Assembly (NCBI RefSeq): GCF_000738775.1
Contig: NZ_JPOC01000022.1
Coordinates: forward strand, 62,001-126,000
DNA from: Prescottella defluvii
GTDB taxonomy: Bacteria > Actinomycetota > Actinomycetes > Mycobacteriales > Mycobacteriaceae
Length of the DNA stretch: 64,000 nucleotides
Direction: 5' to 3'
In this document: positions 1-8,419 of the stretch, piece by piece
Position numbering within the stretch: position 1 is the stretch's first letter
How the letters are laid out: each line of letters begins with the position of its first letter
Notes under the pieces: model-generated
What the model was told of the DNA's origin: nothing
Database searches by the model: none
The model's input: the letters and a program-made list of their open reading frames with translations, nothing else
Made by a program: the position numbers and the translations under genes

Positions 1-1
1 C

Positions 2-481
2 TCGGCGATCGCGGCCGCCACCGACCGGTTCTACGACGTGGTGCCACAGCCCGACGGGATCTACCACGCGCTCATGGCGTATCACCGCAAGCTGCCGACG
101 GTGCCGCTGTACGTCGTCGAGAACGGGATGCCGACCGACAACGGGCAGCCACGCCCGGACGGCTACACCCGGTCGGACCATCTGCGAGACCACATCTACT
201 GGATCGAGCGGGCTCGCGAGGACGGCGCCGACGTGATCGGCTACAACTACTGGTCGATCACGGACAACTACGAGTGGGGTTCGTACCGTCCGCGTTTCGG
301 CCTGTACACGGTCGACGCGCTCACCGACCCGACGTTGACCCGTCGCCCCACCGATGCCGTCGACACCTACCGCGACATCGTCGCCCGCGGCGGCACCCCC
401 GCCGGCTACACCCCGGTGATGCCGACCGCGTTCTGTTCGCTGGTCGATCCGCCGCGCAGCTGCGTGAGCGGCGGATCGTAG
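2..481 (+). CDS. Glycoside hydrolase family 1 protein (beta-glucosidase-like), C-terminal part
   Basis: The reading frame is open from the window edge, so only the last 159 residues are seen. GH1 enzymes are retaining beta-glycosidases with a TIM-barrel fold. The fragment carries the nucleophile motif VVENGMP (fragment residue about 40 is the catalytic Glu) and the family block YNYWSITDNYEW followed by RFGLY, which lines the aglycone site. The tail after the barrel contains two Cys residues and ends in SGGS. The N-terminal half, including the acid/base Asn-Glu-Pro motif and any signal peptide, lies outside the window, so localisation and substrate cannot be judged. Confidence 0.9.
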   Translation, partial: SAIAAATDRFYDVVPQPDGIYHALMAYHRKLPTVPLYVVENGMPTDNGQPRPDGYTRSDHLRDHIYWIERAREDGADVIGYNYWSITDNYEWGSYRPRFGLYTVDALTDPTLTRRPTDAVDTYRDIVARGGTPAGYTPVMPTAFCSLVDPPRSCVSGGS

Positions 482-530
482 CGCCACCCTCCGCCGAGCG
501 ACGCCGTCGACGGGCCTAAGCTTCTCCCTC

Positions 531-1148
531 GTGTCGTGGCAGATGTGGTTGGCATTTTTCGGCGCCAGCTGGGTGATCAGCCTGTCACCGGGAGCCGGCG
601 CGATCGCGTCGATGTCGACGGGGCTACGGCACGGTTTCGTCCGCGGCTACTGGAACATCCTGGGGCTGCAACTGGCACTGCTGCTGCAGATCGTCATCGT
701 CGCCGCGGGCCTGGGCGCCCTCCTCGCCGGATCGCCGACCGCGTTCACGGTCGTCAAATGGCTCGGGGTGGCGTACCTCGCCTATCTCGGTGTGCGGCAG
801 TGGCGGGCGGCGCCGACCCCCGTCGAGGCCGACTCCGACACCAGCCGCGCCACCGCCGCGTCCCTCGTGCTGAGGGCCTTCCTGATCAATATCAGCAACC
901 CGAAGGCCGTCGTCTTCATTCTCGCGGTGCTACCCCAGTTCCTGAATCCGTCCGCCCCGCTGCTGCCGCAGTACGCTCTCATCGCGGCGACGATGGTGGC
1001 CGTGGACGTCGTCGTGATGACCGGCTACACGGGCCTCGCCGCCCACGCACTGCGACTGCTGCGCTCGCCGCGGCAGCAGCAGGTCACCGGCCGGGTCTTC
1101 GCCGGACTGTTCTTCACCGCCGCCGCGATACTCGCGACCGCGGTGTGA
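531..1148 (+). CDS. LysE/RhtB-family amino-acid exporter
   Basis: A 205-residue protein with about five or six hydrophobic segments, the usual size of the LysE/RhtB/ArgO group that exports amino acids or related small molecules by proton antiport. The N-terminal stretch SLSPGAGAIASMSTG followed by RHGF matches the conserved first helix and loop of the family, and NISNPKAVVFILAVLPQF is the typical mid-protein block. The start is GTG at 531, the first one that keeps the full first helix; no strong ribosome site precedes it. The substrate cannot be predicted. It ends 9 bases before the stop of the convergent binding-protein gene. Confidence 0.85.
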   Translation: MSWQMWLAFFGASWVISLSPGAGAIASMSTGLRHGFVRGYWNILGLQLALLLQIVIVAAGLGALLAGSPTAFTVVKWLGVAYLAYLGVRQWRAAPTPVEADSDTSRATAASLVLRAFLINISNPKAVVFILAVLPQFLNPSAPLLPQYALIAATMVAVDVVVMTGYTGLAAHALRLLRSPRQQQVTGRVFAGLFFTAAAILATAV

Positions 1149-1157
1149 CGCGACCAC

Positions 1158-2768
1158 TCAAGCCAACGGTTCGGAGGCGAGCCAGGCATCCTGGAACAGC
1201 ATGATTCCGTCTGCACTCGGCGTGACGCCGTGCACATTCTGTCTCCAGGTGACGAGTACCTTGCCAGCACCGATAGTGGCCAGCGGTGCCGTGTCGTTGA
1301 CCAGTGTCTGCATCCTCTCGAGGACGGCCCGTCGGTCGTCGTCGGTGAACGCGGTCTGCAACTGGGTGAGCAACTGGTCCATCTCCGCGTTCTTGTAGCC
1401 GAGCACGTTCGACGGGGAATCGCTGTGGAAGTTGACGAACAACCGCACGAACGGTGACTCCTCGAGGACACTCAGTCCCGAGTGCGCGACGTCGTAGTCA
1501 TGTTCGACGAACAATCGGCGCACGAGATCGGTATTGCTCGGCGCATACGAGATCTCGACAGTGAATCCGACTGCTTGCAGCATGGACTGGTAGGCGAGGG
1601 CGTTTCGCTGGGTTTCGGGAGTATTCGATCCGACGTAGGTGAGTTTGCCGTCGTATCCGTCGGCTCGGGCCTCGGCAAGGTACCTCTTCGCAGCCTCCGG
1701 GTCGTAGCCGCTGGCCGCGACATTGCCGTGCCATGCGGACCACGACTGGAACATGTCACTGCCGGGCATGCCGTAGCCATCCTCGACACGGTCGTTGTAG
1801 ATCTCGGGGTTGATCGCTGCAACGATCGCCTTGCGTACACGTTCATCGGACGCTGCGCGGCCTTCCCGCTGGTTGATGACACCGACAGTGCCCAAGCTGA
1901 CGGTGTGTACGTAACCGATGTCGCCGGCGGCCAGCGCACTGTGGACTGCCTCAGCCCTCCGAATGTAGGCCGCGTCGATCCCACCACTGTGGAGCGCTTC
2001 CAGCTTGGCCTGTTCACCCTGAATCACCGGGAAACGCAACTTCGCGAGGTGTGGCTGCCCCTTCCAGTAGGTGGGGTTGGCGGTGAGCACCAGTTCTTCC
2101 TGAGATGCGAACTTGTCCACGACGAACGGACCCGCACCGACAGCGACGAACGTCCCGGTCGCAATCGACGACGGCGAGACGACCATTCCCGGTCCCGAAG
2201 TGAGCATGATCGGGAAGTCGTTCCACGGCCGCTTCAAGGTGAAGACAACCGTCGACGGATCCACCGATGTCACGTCTGCGACGGAGGCCTTCCACACTTG
2301 AGTCTGCAGGCCGTTCTTCTCCACGTAGCGATTGATGCTCCACTGCACTGCGTCCGCATCGACGGGGGTGCCGTCGCTGAACTTGATGTCCGGGCGGAGC
2401 TTCAATGTCCAGACGGTGTTGTCGCCGTTCGCTTCCAGAGACTGCGCCAACTGCGGCACGAAAGCCTCGGCCTCCGTGTCGTAGCGGATCAACAAGTCGT
2501 AGATCGCGGCCATCTCGCTGCCGCCGGTCGCCCCGCTGTCCTGTCTGTTGGCCGGGTCCAAGCTGCTGATGCCGACGAATGTGGCGTACGACAGCGTGCC
2601 ACCGGAGGTCGGGTCACCGCCGTCGGCTTGCTCGCCGACCAGGCCCGTCGTCACCGCTGACGTGTCCGTCGTCGAGCCTGTCCCGCCGGCGCATCCGGCG
2701 AGGAGCATCGTGGTGGTCGCCAGTGCCGTGAGCACAGTGCCGACACGAACGAGAGACGATCGCCTCAT
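1158..2768 (-). CDS. ABC-type solute-binding lipoprotein, peptide/nickel family (paralogue 1)
   Basis: A 536-residue extracytoplasmic binding protein of the SBP_bac_5 type (DppA/OppA-like). The signal peptide ends in the lipobox LAGC, with the lipidated Cys at residue 26, so it should be anchored on the outer face of the membrane. The mature part begins with a linker, then GGTLSYATF, SSLDPANR and TGGSEMAAIYD, and later TLKLRPDIKFSDGTPVDADAV, all typical of the family. AAGGAAG lies about 10 bases upstream of the ATG. It is the last gene of a leftward operon with alcohol dehydrogenase, aldehyde dehydrogenase and CoA-transferase genes. No permease or ATPase gene is nearby. Two close paralogues occur at 23578-25188 and 53691-55310. 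Confidence 0.9.
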   Translation of the reverse strand: MRRSSLVRVGTVLTALATTTMLLAGCAGGTGSTTDTSAVTTGLVGEQADGGDPTSGGTLSYATFVGISSLDPANRQDSGATGGSEMAAIYDLLIRYDTEAEAFVPQLAQSLEANGDNTVWTLKLRPDIKFSDGTPVDADAVQWSINRYVEKNGLQTQVWKASVADVTSVDPSTVVFTLKRPWNDFPIMLTSGPGMVVSPSSIATGTFVAVGAGPFVVDKFASQEELVLTANPTYWKGQPHLAKLRFPVIQGEQAKLEALHSGGIDAAYIRRAEAVHSALAAGDIGYVHTVSLGTVGVINQREGRAASDERVRKAIVAAINPEIYNDRVEDGYGMPGSDMFQSWSAWHGNVAASGYDPEAAKRYLAEARADGYDGKLTYVGSNTPETQRNALAYQSMLQAVGFTVEISYAPSNTDLVRRLFVEHDYDVAHSGLSVLEESPFVRLFVNFHSDSPSNVLGYKNAEMDQLLTQLQTAFTDDDRRAVLERMQTLVNDTAPLATIGAGKVLVTWRQNVHGVTPSADGIMLFQDAWLASEPLA

Positions 2769-2849
2769 TTCCAGTCTTCCTTAATGACAGTCGCTGAGCG
2801 ACAACGAATTTTGAGCAATTGATGTTGAGTTCGGGCGCCGAGCCGACTG

Positions 2850-3896
2850 TCACATCGTGACAATCGCGCGGCCGAGAACGCGTCCGCTTGCGAGATCACC
2901 GACGGCCGCGTCGATATCCGCGAGGGGGTAGCGGTCGGTGACCAACGCGTCGAGATCGAGCCTGCCGTCGGTGTGCCATTGAAGGAACGCTTCGATGTCG
3001 TCCTGGGTGCAGCCACCGGCGCTGGTACCGACAAGTTGCTTCTGTCCGCCGATGAGGCCGGCGAGATTCAGTTCGGTGGGGCCTTTCGGGAGTCCGACGA
3101 GAACGACAGTGCCACCGCGGGTGCCGCCCACGCGACCGGCACGAACACTGTCGAGGGCCTGCACAGTGGTCGAGGAATGACCGACACAGTCCACCGCGAT
3201 GTCGACACCCCCGGTCAGTTCCAAGATCGTTGCCGAAGGGTTGTCCGTTATCGAGGCGTCGATGGTGTCGGTGGCGCCGAACTGCTTCGCGAAAGCCAAC
3301 TTGTCAGCGTCGAGGTCTACTGCGACGATCCTGGATGCGCCGCGGATGGATGCAGCTGCGACTGCCGACAGCCCCACTCCACCGACACCGAACACTGCCA
3401 CCGTGTTTCCGGCCTCGACAGGCGCCGCGTGACAGAGGGCGCCGGCGCCGGTGACCACGGCGCAACCAACAATCGAGACGACGTCCGCCCGCGACTCTGG
3501 TCCCAGGGGCAGGACATAAAGCTCGTCGACGAGCGTGTGCTCGGCCCAGGTGTAGACGTTGGGCGAATGCGCCGTGCGACCGTCGGGCAGGTCGACCGCG
3601 GCTCGGGTCGGGGTGCGGTCGTCCGTGCGCGGCACCCAGGTGATCATCGCGGCATCACCGGCGGCGACGTGAGTGACGGCCGATCCCGTGGCGACGACTG
3701 TGCCGTACCCCTCGTGTCCGAACAGCATCGGTCCGGGGCGGGCGGCGTGCATCCAGTACAGCTGGCTCTGGCATACGCCGGTGGCATGGATCCGCAGGAG
3801 CACGTCGTGCGGGCCGGGATCGGGCAGAGTTACCTCTCTCAGTGACAACGGGCCGTCGGTGGCGTCTTGGACGATGATGCGTGTATCTGTGGGCAT
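2850..3896 (-). CDS. Zinc-type medium-chain alcohol dehydrogenase
   Basis: A 348-residue MDR-superfamily dehydrogenase that should oxidise an alcohol with NAD(P). Catalytic zinc ligands can be placed at Cys42 (TGVCQSQ), His61-Glu62 (GHEGYG) and Cys145 (VGCAVV). The Rossmann fold carries GVGGVG at 170-175, followed by an acidic residue in VDLDADK that suggests NAD preference. The lobe that normally binds the structural zinc (four Cys near residues 90-110) has no Cys at all and is replaced by a Pro/Arg-rich stretch. A GGAG site lies upstream of the ATG. The gene starts 29 bases after the aldehyde dehydrogenase stop, so the two probably act in sequence, alcohol to aldehyde to acid. The natural substrate is unknown. 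Confidence 0.88.
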   Translation of the reverse strand: MPTDTRIIVQDATDGPLSLREVTLPDPGPHDVLLRIHATGVCQSQLYWMHAARPGPMLFGHEGYGTVVATGSAVTHVAAGDAAMITWVPRTDDRTPTRAAVDLPDGRTAHSPNVYTWAEHTLVDELYVLPLGPESRADVVSIVGCAVVTGAGALCHAAPVEAGNTVAVFGVGGVGLSAVAAASIRGASRIVAVDLDADKLAFAKQFGATDTIDASITDNPSATILELTGGVDIAVDCVGHSSTTVQALDSVRAGRVGGTRGGTVVLVGLPKGPTELNLAGLIGGQKQLVGTSAGGCTQDDIEAFLQWHTDGRLDLDALVTDRYPLADIDAAVGDLASGRVLGRAIVTM

Positions 3897-3925
3897 GCGT
3901 TGGTCTCCAAAGTTTTGTGGGGCAG

Positions 3926-5359
3926 TCAGATTCCCGGCCAGGGTCCTGGCAGCGGGGTATCGGCGATGCGGAGCGTGACACGTTTCGTTCGGGTACAGCC
4001 GGCCACGGCGTCATCGCCGTAGGCCCCACCGAGCCCGCTCTGCTTGAAGCCACCGAACGGCAGTACCGAGTCCAACACGAGATTCGAATTGCCGTGTACG
4101 ACACCCGCGTCGATCCCCTCGCTCATCCGGATCATCCGCCCCAGATCGCGGGTCCAGACGTAGGACGTCAGGCCGAACTCGGTCTCGTTCGCGAGCTCGA
4201 GCGCCTGCTCCTCGGTCTCGAATGTCAGCACGCTGAGTACAGGGCCGAAGATCTCCTGGCTCGCCACCGCCATGCTCGAATCGACTCGATCGATCAGTGT
4301 CGGCGCGACGTAGAAGCCGCGTTGCGGCGCTGCCGGACGGCCACCACCAAGCACGATGCGCGCCCCCTCGCTACGCGCGTTGTCGAGAATCCCGAGGATC
4401 TTCTCGTACTGTCCGCAGCTGACCACCGGGCCCATCTGAGTGTGGGCATCGAGTGGGTCCCCGACGCGCACCCGACTCATCCGCGCGGCCACCTCCGCCA
4501 CGAACTCCTTCGCGATCGAGGCGTGGACGAGTAGTCGACTGCCGGCGGCGCACACCTGGCCGGCGTTGTTCAGGATGCCGAGGACCGTTGCACGAGCGGC
4601 CGAGTCTAGATCCGCGTCGTCGAACACGATGATCGGCGACTTCCCGCCCATCTCGAGGGTGAGCTTCTTGAAGGTGTCTGCGGCCGAACGGGCGATGTGG
4701 CGTCCGGTGGGAACCGACCCCGTGAACGAAATCCCGGCCACATCGGGGTGGGCACACAGCGCGGCGCCGGTGGCACCGCCTCCGACCATCACCTGGAGTA
4801 CCCCTTCGGGGAAGCCCGCCTGCACCGCGAGCTCCGCCAGTCGGACCGCCGACCTCGGCGACAGCTCGGACGGCTTGACGATGACGGAGTTTCCGCAGGC
4901 GAGAGGGGGGCTGACCCGCGCCATGAACGAATGCGCCGGGGCATTCCACGGCAGGATGACGACATACGGTCCGAGTGCCTCGAGCCGCGTGTAGGAGAGC
5001 TGCCCGGGCACGTCGGCGAACTGCTGCCCGAAAAGCTTGTCCGCCTTACCCGCCCAGTAGCGGGCATGACGCGCCCCACGACGTGCCTGAGCGCGGGCGT
5101 CTGCGAGGACCTTGCCGGTGTCCTCCGTGTCGAGACGGCCGAGTTCGGCGAAGTCGTTCTCGACCAGTTGCGCCCAACGCCAGAGGATCTCGCTGCGTCG
5201 TTCACCGGGCATGGCGGCCCACGTCCGCTGCGCCCCACCGGCGCGGCCGACAGCGTCGGCACAAAGGTCCTCACCGTGAACCGCGAGTTCGGCGACCACC
5301 TCTTCGGTGGCCGGATTGATCACCCGCAAGGTATCGCGAGCGGTGGAGATGGTTGTCAT
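3926..5359 (-). CDS. NAD(P)-dependent aldehyde dehydrogenase
   Basis: A 477-residue member of the aldehyde dehydrogenase superfamily (BADH/ALDH1-like). Visible motifs are the N-terminal VINPATEEVVAEL, the oxyanion Asn in ILPWNAPAH, the general base in TLEMGGKSPI and the nucleophile in NNAGQVCAAGS. The frame is open to 5410, but the ATG at 5359 is preferred: it gives a normal N-terminus and has AGAAAG about 10 bases upstream. It lies between the CoA-transferase (72 bases upstream) and the alcohol dehydrogenase (29 bases downstream) in one operon, which implies oxidation of the aldehyde made by the neighbouring dehydrogenase. Confidence 0.93.
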   Translation of the reverse strand: MTTISTARDTLRVINPATEEVVAELAVHGEDLCADAVGRAGGAQRTWAAMPGERRSEILWRWAQLVENDFAELGRLDTEDTGKVLADARAQARRGARHARYWAGKADKLFGQQFADVPGQLSYTRLEALGPYVVILPWNAPAHSFMARVSPPLACGNSVIVKPSELSPRSAVRLAELAVQAGFPEGVLQVMVGGGATGAALCAHPDVAGISFTGSVPTGRHIARSAADTFKKLTLEMGGKSPIIVFDDADLDSAARATVLGILNNAGQVCAAGSRLLVHASIAKEFVAEVAARMSRVRVGDPLDAHTQMGPVVSCGQYEKILGILDNARSEGARIVLGGGRPAAPQRGFYVAPTLIDRVDSSMAVASQEIFGPVLSVLTFETEEQALELANETEFGLTSYVWTRDLGRMIRMSEGIDAGVVHGNSNLVLDSVLPFGGFKQSGLGGAYGDDAVAGCTRTKRVTLRIADTPLPGPWPGI

Positions 5360-5431
5360 CGAAACAACTTTCTGTTCATGTCCGATCGGTCGAATCGGTC
5401 TGTAGAGCAATGGGTTCAGGAGCAGGGCAAT

Positions 5432-6634
5432 TCAGATGATCTGATCGGCTCGCAAAAGGGCGAGTTCGTCGTCGTCCAACCCCAGCAACTGGGCCAGGAT
5501 CTCGCCGGTGTGCTCCCCGAGGGCCGGCCCCAGGGTGCGAATCGTCCCCGGCGTCGCGCTCATGCGGGGCAGCGGGGCGGCCATCGGCAGCGCGCCGTGC
5601 TCGACGTCGTCGACGGTGACGACCGTGCCGCGTTCGAGATAGTGCGGATCAGTGGCGATGTCGGCGACATTCATGACCGGGGCCACCGGAACGTCGGCGT
5701 CGCTGAGCAACTTGACAGCGTCGGCGGCGGTCTGGCCGCCCACCCAGTCGGCGATGATCGGATACAGCTGAAGCTGGTTGGTCACGCGGGCCGCTCGTGT
5801 CACGAACCGTGGATCGGTCGCCAGATCGGGTAGCCCGATCGCCGTGGCGAATCTGCGGAAGAGGGCGTCGGTGCCGGCGTGCAACGAGATGCGCCGACCA
5901 TCGGCAGTGTCGAAATCACTGGCCGGAACGATGCCGAGGTTGCGGTTTCCGACGCGCTCACGCACCTGCCTCTGGGCGCCGTAAGTCAGTAATGCGTTCT
6001 CGCTGGCGCGGAAGCCCGCCTCGTACAGGCCCAGATCGACGATCTGGCCGGCGCCCCCACGCTGGTCGCGGTGATACAGGGCGGTGACGGTGGCGAACGC
6101 CGCCAGATAGGCCGACATGTAGTCGATCACTGAATAACCGGAGCGAACCGGGTCGCGGTCGGGTTCTCCCGTGACGTAGGTCAGGCCGGAGAAGGCGCTC
6201 GCCACACGGTCGAACGCGCCGCGATCACGATACGGGCCCGTCAATCCGTAACCGGTGATGCACACGATGATGGCGCGAGGATTGATCCGGGCCATCACCT
6301 CGGGACTCAGTCCCCATCGCTCCAACGTCGGCGGGCGGTAGTTGGTCACCACCACGTCGAAGTACCCGAGCATCGAGCGGACCAACTGCCGACCGCGCTC
6401 GGTACGCAGGTCGATGGTCACCGACTTCTTGTTCCGTCCTTCCTGGACCCACTGCAGGGACCGCCGGGACTCACTGTCACTGCCCGCTCGAATGAAGTCG
6501 CCGACACCCGGTTCCTCGATCTTCACCACCTCGGCGCCGAAGTCGCCGAGGCAGGTGGCGGTCACGGGTGCCGCCAGCACCGTCGCCATGTCCAACACTC
6601 GGATCCCCTCCAGTGGAAGGTCGGTATCCGTCAC
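5432..6634 (-). CDS. CoA-transferase family III (CaiB/BaiF) protein
   Basis: A 400-residue class III CoA-transferase; members move CoA between carboxylic acids. The N-terminal block LEGIRVLDMATVLAAPVTA and GDFGAEVVKIEEPGVGDF is the family signature. The putative catalytic Asp lies in the region GPYRDRGAFDRVASAFSGL. The open frame reaches 6721, but the GTG at 6634 is preferred because GGTGAGG sits 3-9 bases upstream and the family N-terminus begins here. It is the first gene of the leftward operon with ALDH, ADH and the binding lipoprotein, so it may activate the acid produced by the two dehydrogenases. The divergent TetR gene starts about 110 bases away. Confidence 0.9.
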   Translation of the reverse strand: MTDTDLPLEGIRVLDMATVLAAPVTATCLGDFGAEVVKIEEPGVGDFIRAGSDSESRRSLQWVQEGRNKKSVTIDLRTERGRQLVRSMLGYFDVVVTNYRPPTLERWGLSPEVMARINPRAIIVCITGYGLTGPYRDRGAFDRVASAFSGLTYVTGEPDRDPVRSGYSVIDYMSAYLAAFATVTALYHRDQRGGAGQIVDLGLYEAGFRASENALLTYGAQRQVRERVGNRNLGIVPASDFDTADGRRISLHAGTDALFRRFATAIGLPDLATDPRFVTRAARVTNQLQLYPIIADWVGGQTAADAVKLLSDADVPVAPVMNVADIATDPHYLERGTVVTVDDVEHGALPMAAPLPRMSATPGTIRTLGPALGEHTGEILAQLLGLDDDELALLRADQII

Positions 6635-6641
6635 TGCCTCA

Positions 6642-6674
6642 CCTACTAACGGTTCGTTATTAACGTTCGGTAGG
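6642..6674. promoter_or_regulatory. Putative TetR operator between CoA-transferase operon and tetR
   Basis: In the divergent intergenic region, CCTAC (6642-6646) and GTAGG (6670-6674) are inverted, and between them lie two similar direct elements, TAACGGTTCG and TAACGTTCGG. The patch is richer in A/T than its surroundings and sits just upstream of the CoA-transferase ribosome site. TetR regulators commonly bind such sites between their own gene and a divergent target. Assignment to this TetR protein is inference. Confidence 0.45.
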
Positions 6675-6744
6675 CCGGGACTGTATCTTGTGAAGTGAGT
6701 CACGGCAAGACATGCCTCCAAGGCACTTCAGGGAAGGTGAGCGC

Positions 6745-7392
6745 ATGCGGAAAGCAACCGAACCGGAAGACGTGGACCGGCCGAGGCGCCGGAGGGGGAC
6801 CCGCGAGGAGACCGAGAACGAACTGATCGACGCAGTGCTGCGCCTGCTCGAACGCGACGGCGTCCTCGCCGGCATCACCCTGCGTGAAGTCGCGAAGGAG
6901 GCCGGGGTCAACCACGGCCAGATCTACCACTACTTCGGAACGCGCCGAGGCCTGCTGCGGGCAGCGATCACGCGACTGCTCGAGGACAACCGCCCCGATC
7001 CCGCGAAGCACTGGGATCGCCCATTCTCCGATCGCCGCCGCGCCCTGTGGCGCATGGCGTTGCGCCAGAGCGACTTCATCAAACTCGAGGCGCTACTCGC
7101 CCTGGACGAAGACCCGGACCTCCGGATCTTCCCGGCCGTCGAGGCAACCCGCGCCGCACTCGATCGGGACAAGGAGACCGGAGCCCTCCCCCCCGACGCC
7201 GACGGTGAAGTGATGCACGCGTTGACCGCCGCGACCTACCTCGGATACGGCGTCTTCCGGGAAACAATGGCCCGCGAACTCGGAATCGAGGTCACCGAGT
7301 TGGACACACGCGCCACGCACGTATTCGAACTCATGCTCGCCGGCCTCGAGCAAGGCCGGAACACATCCACGACCGGATCGCAGAACATTTGA
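6745..7392 (+). CDS. TetR/AcrR-family transcriptional regulator
   Basis: A 215-residue regulator with an N-terminal helix-turn-helix: GITLREVAKEAGVNHGQIYHYF (split here only by eye) gives the recognition helix of the TetR fold, followed by the variable all-helical ligand domain. The start at 6745 is chosen over the ATG at 6712 because GGAAGG lies 7 bases upstream. It is transcribed away from the CoA-transferase/ALDH/ADH/binding-protein operon, and the intergenic region holds an operator-like repeat. It probably represses that operon and responds to the substrate or a CoA derivative; this is inferred from position only. Confidence 0.88.
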   Translation: MRKATEPEDVDRPRRRRGTREETENELIDAVLRLLERDGVLAGITLREVAKEAGVNHGQIYHYFGTRRGLLRAAITRLLEDNRPDPAKHWDRPFSDRRRALWRMALRQSDFIKLEALLALDEDPDLRIFPAVEATRAALDRDKETGALPPDADGEVMHALTAATYLGYGVFRETMARELGIEVTELDTRATHVFELMLAGLEQGRNTSTTGSQNI

Positions 7393-7534
7393 TCAGGAAC
7401 CACGGATTCGGCAAGTGCAGGTCCCCGCGAGTAGACCCGCCACACCGGATCCCGCCGAAAACCTTGTGGACGTAGAACTATTCGAAGTGCCGCGCCGAGA
7501 TTCGGATTCGATGCTTGCAGAATCGATTGCGACC

Positions 7535-7547
7535 TATACTGCGGCAC
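7535..7547 (+). promoter_or_regulatory. Leaderless promoter of the 7548 gene
   Basis: TATACT (7535-7540) is a near-consensus -10 box and ends exactly 7 bases before the ATG at 7548, so transcription should begin at the A of the start codon. No ribosome-binding sequence precedes the ATG, which fits a leaderless mRNA. No good -35 element is visible. Confidence 0.6.
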
Positions 7548-8219
7548 ATGCTGATTCACCCGACTCTGCGCATGCAATCCTGGGGATTCACGATCGGGTC
7601 ACTGTTGTTCGCACTCGGATCCGCACCGGTGCTGGCAACTCAACTCGGCACGGTCGGCGCCAACACCGCGTTCTTCGTAGGCTCGTGGTTCTTCACCTAC
7701 GCAGCCTTCATCCAACTCATCCTCAGTGGTGCCGCCACCACCGAGGTGGCGGGTAGACCGGCGATCCGCGCGGAATGGCTGGCCGCCGCAACCCAATTCC
7801 TGGGCACGATCCTGTTCAACATCAGCACCGGCGCGGCACTGCATGCGCACACGATCGCGAGCGAGAAACACTACGTGTGGACACCCAATGCGGAGGGCTC
7901 GATCGGCTTCCTGATCAGCAGTTCCCTCGCAATCCTGATGTTGGTACGCGCAGGAAATCTCTGGGAACCGCGCTCGCTCGACTGGCAGAGCGGATGGCTC
8001 AATGCCCTCGGCTCTCTCGCCTTCGGCCTGTCTGCGGCCGGGTCGTTCATCACGCAGTCGGGCAGTGTCGAGGATGCCGCTCTCGCCAACTCCGGCACCT
8101 TCGTCGGCGCCCTCTGTTTCTTCGCAGCCTCCGTCATCTTCCTCGGAAGATCCAGCAGGCCCGCGCCGGCTTCCGTCGACGCGACGGACAGCGTCTCACC
8201 CTCGAACGAATTGTCCTGA
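7548..8219 (+). CDS. Multi-pass membrane protein of unknown function (possibly YrhK-like)
   Basis: A 223-residue protein with about six hydrophobic segments, for example SWGFTIGSLLFALGSAPVL, FLGTILFNISTGAAL and IGFLISSSLAILMLV. The layout, with GSIGFLISS and a later GSLAFGLSAAGSFI, resembles YrhK-type membrane proteins, but this is a weak match by eye. An in-frame TTG at 7515 is possible, but the -10 box ending at 7540 argues for the ATG at 7548 on a leaderless mRNA. It stands alone between tetR and the amidohydrolase operon, with about 150-200 bases on each side. No function can be assigned. Confidence 0.7.
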   Translation: MLIHPTLRMQSWGFTIGSLLFALGSAPVLATQLGTVGANTAFFVGSWFFTYAAFIQLILSGAATTEVAGRPAIRAEWLAAATQFLGTILFNISTGAALHAHTIASEKHYVWTPNAEGSIGFLISSSLAILMLVRAGNLWEPRSLDWQSGWLNALGSLAFGLSAAGSFITQSGSVEDAALANSGTFVGALCFFAASVIFLGRSSRPAPASVDATDSVSPSNELS

Positions 8220-8373
8220 AACACATTCCGCGATCAATTCGTTACCGAGCTCTACCGGCAACCCGGACCCCTGCCTCAAATATTCGCCCTACCAGGGAAT
8301 TTGACGATTCAGCACGCGATCGAGAAGGGCGTACTCCGGGTTACAAAAAGGGTGATATCGAGGACTAGATTCA

Positions 8374-8398
8374 GTGTCTTCGGCGGTGCCGGAGACAC
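8374..8398. promoter_or_regulatory. Inverted repeat upstream of the amidohydrolase operon
   Basis: GTGTCTTCGGC-GGT-GCCGGAGACAC forms 11-base arms with one mismatch. It lies just before a candidate -10 box, TAGCTT (8406-8411), whose 8-base gap to the ATG at 8420 suggests a leaderless or nearly leaderless transcript. A bound regulator at this position would cover the -35 region. The cognate factor is unknown; the LuxR-type protein at the far end of the cluster is one candidate. Confidence 0.45.
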
Positions 8399-8419
8399 AC
8401 AGTGTTAGCTTGCCGAAGT

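Noticed and set aside
1482-2660. Long open frame on the plus strand inside the first binding-lipoprotein gene
   Set aside because: Antisense shadow of a well-supported gene; no ribosome site and no recognisable domain.
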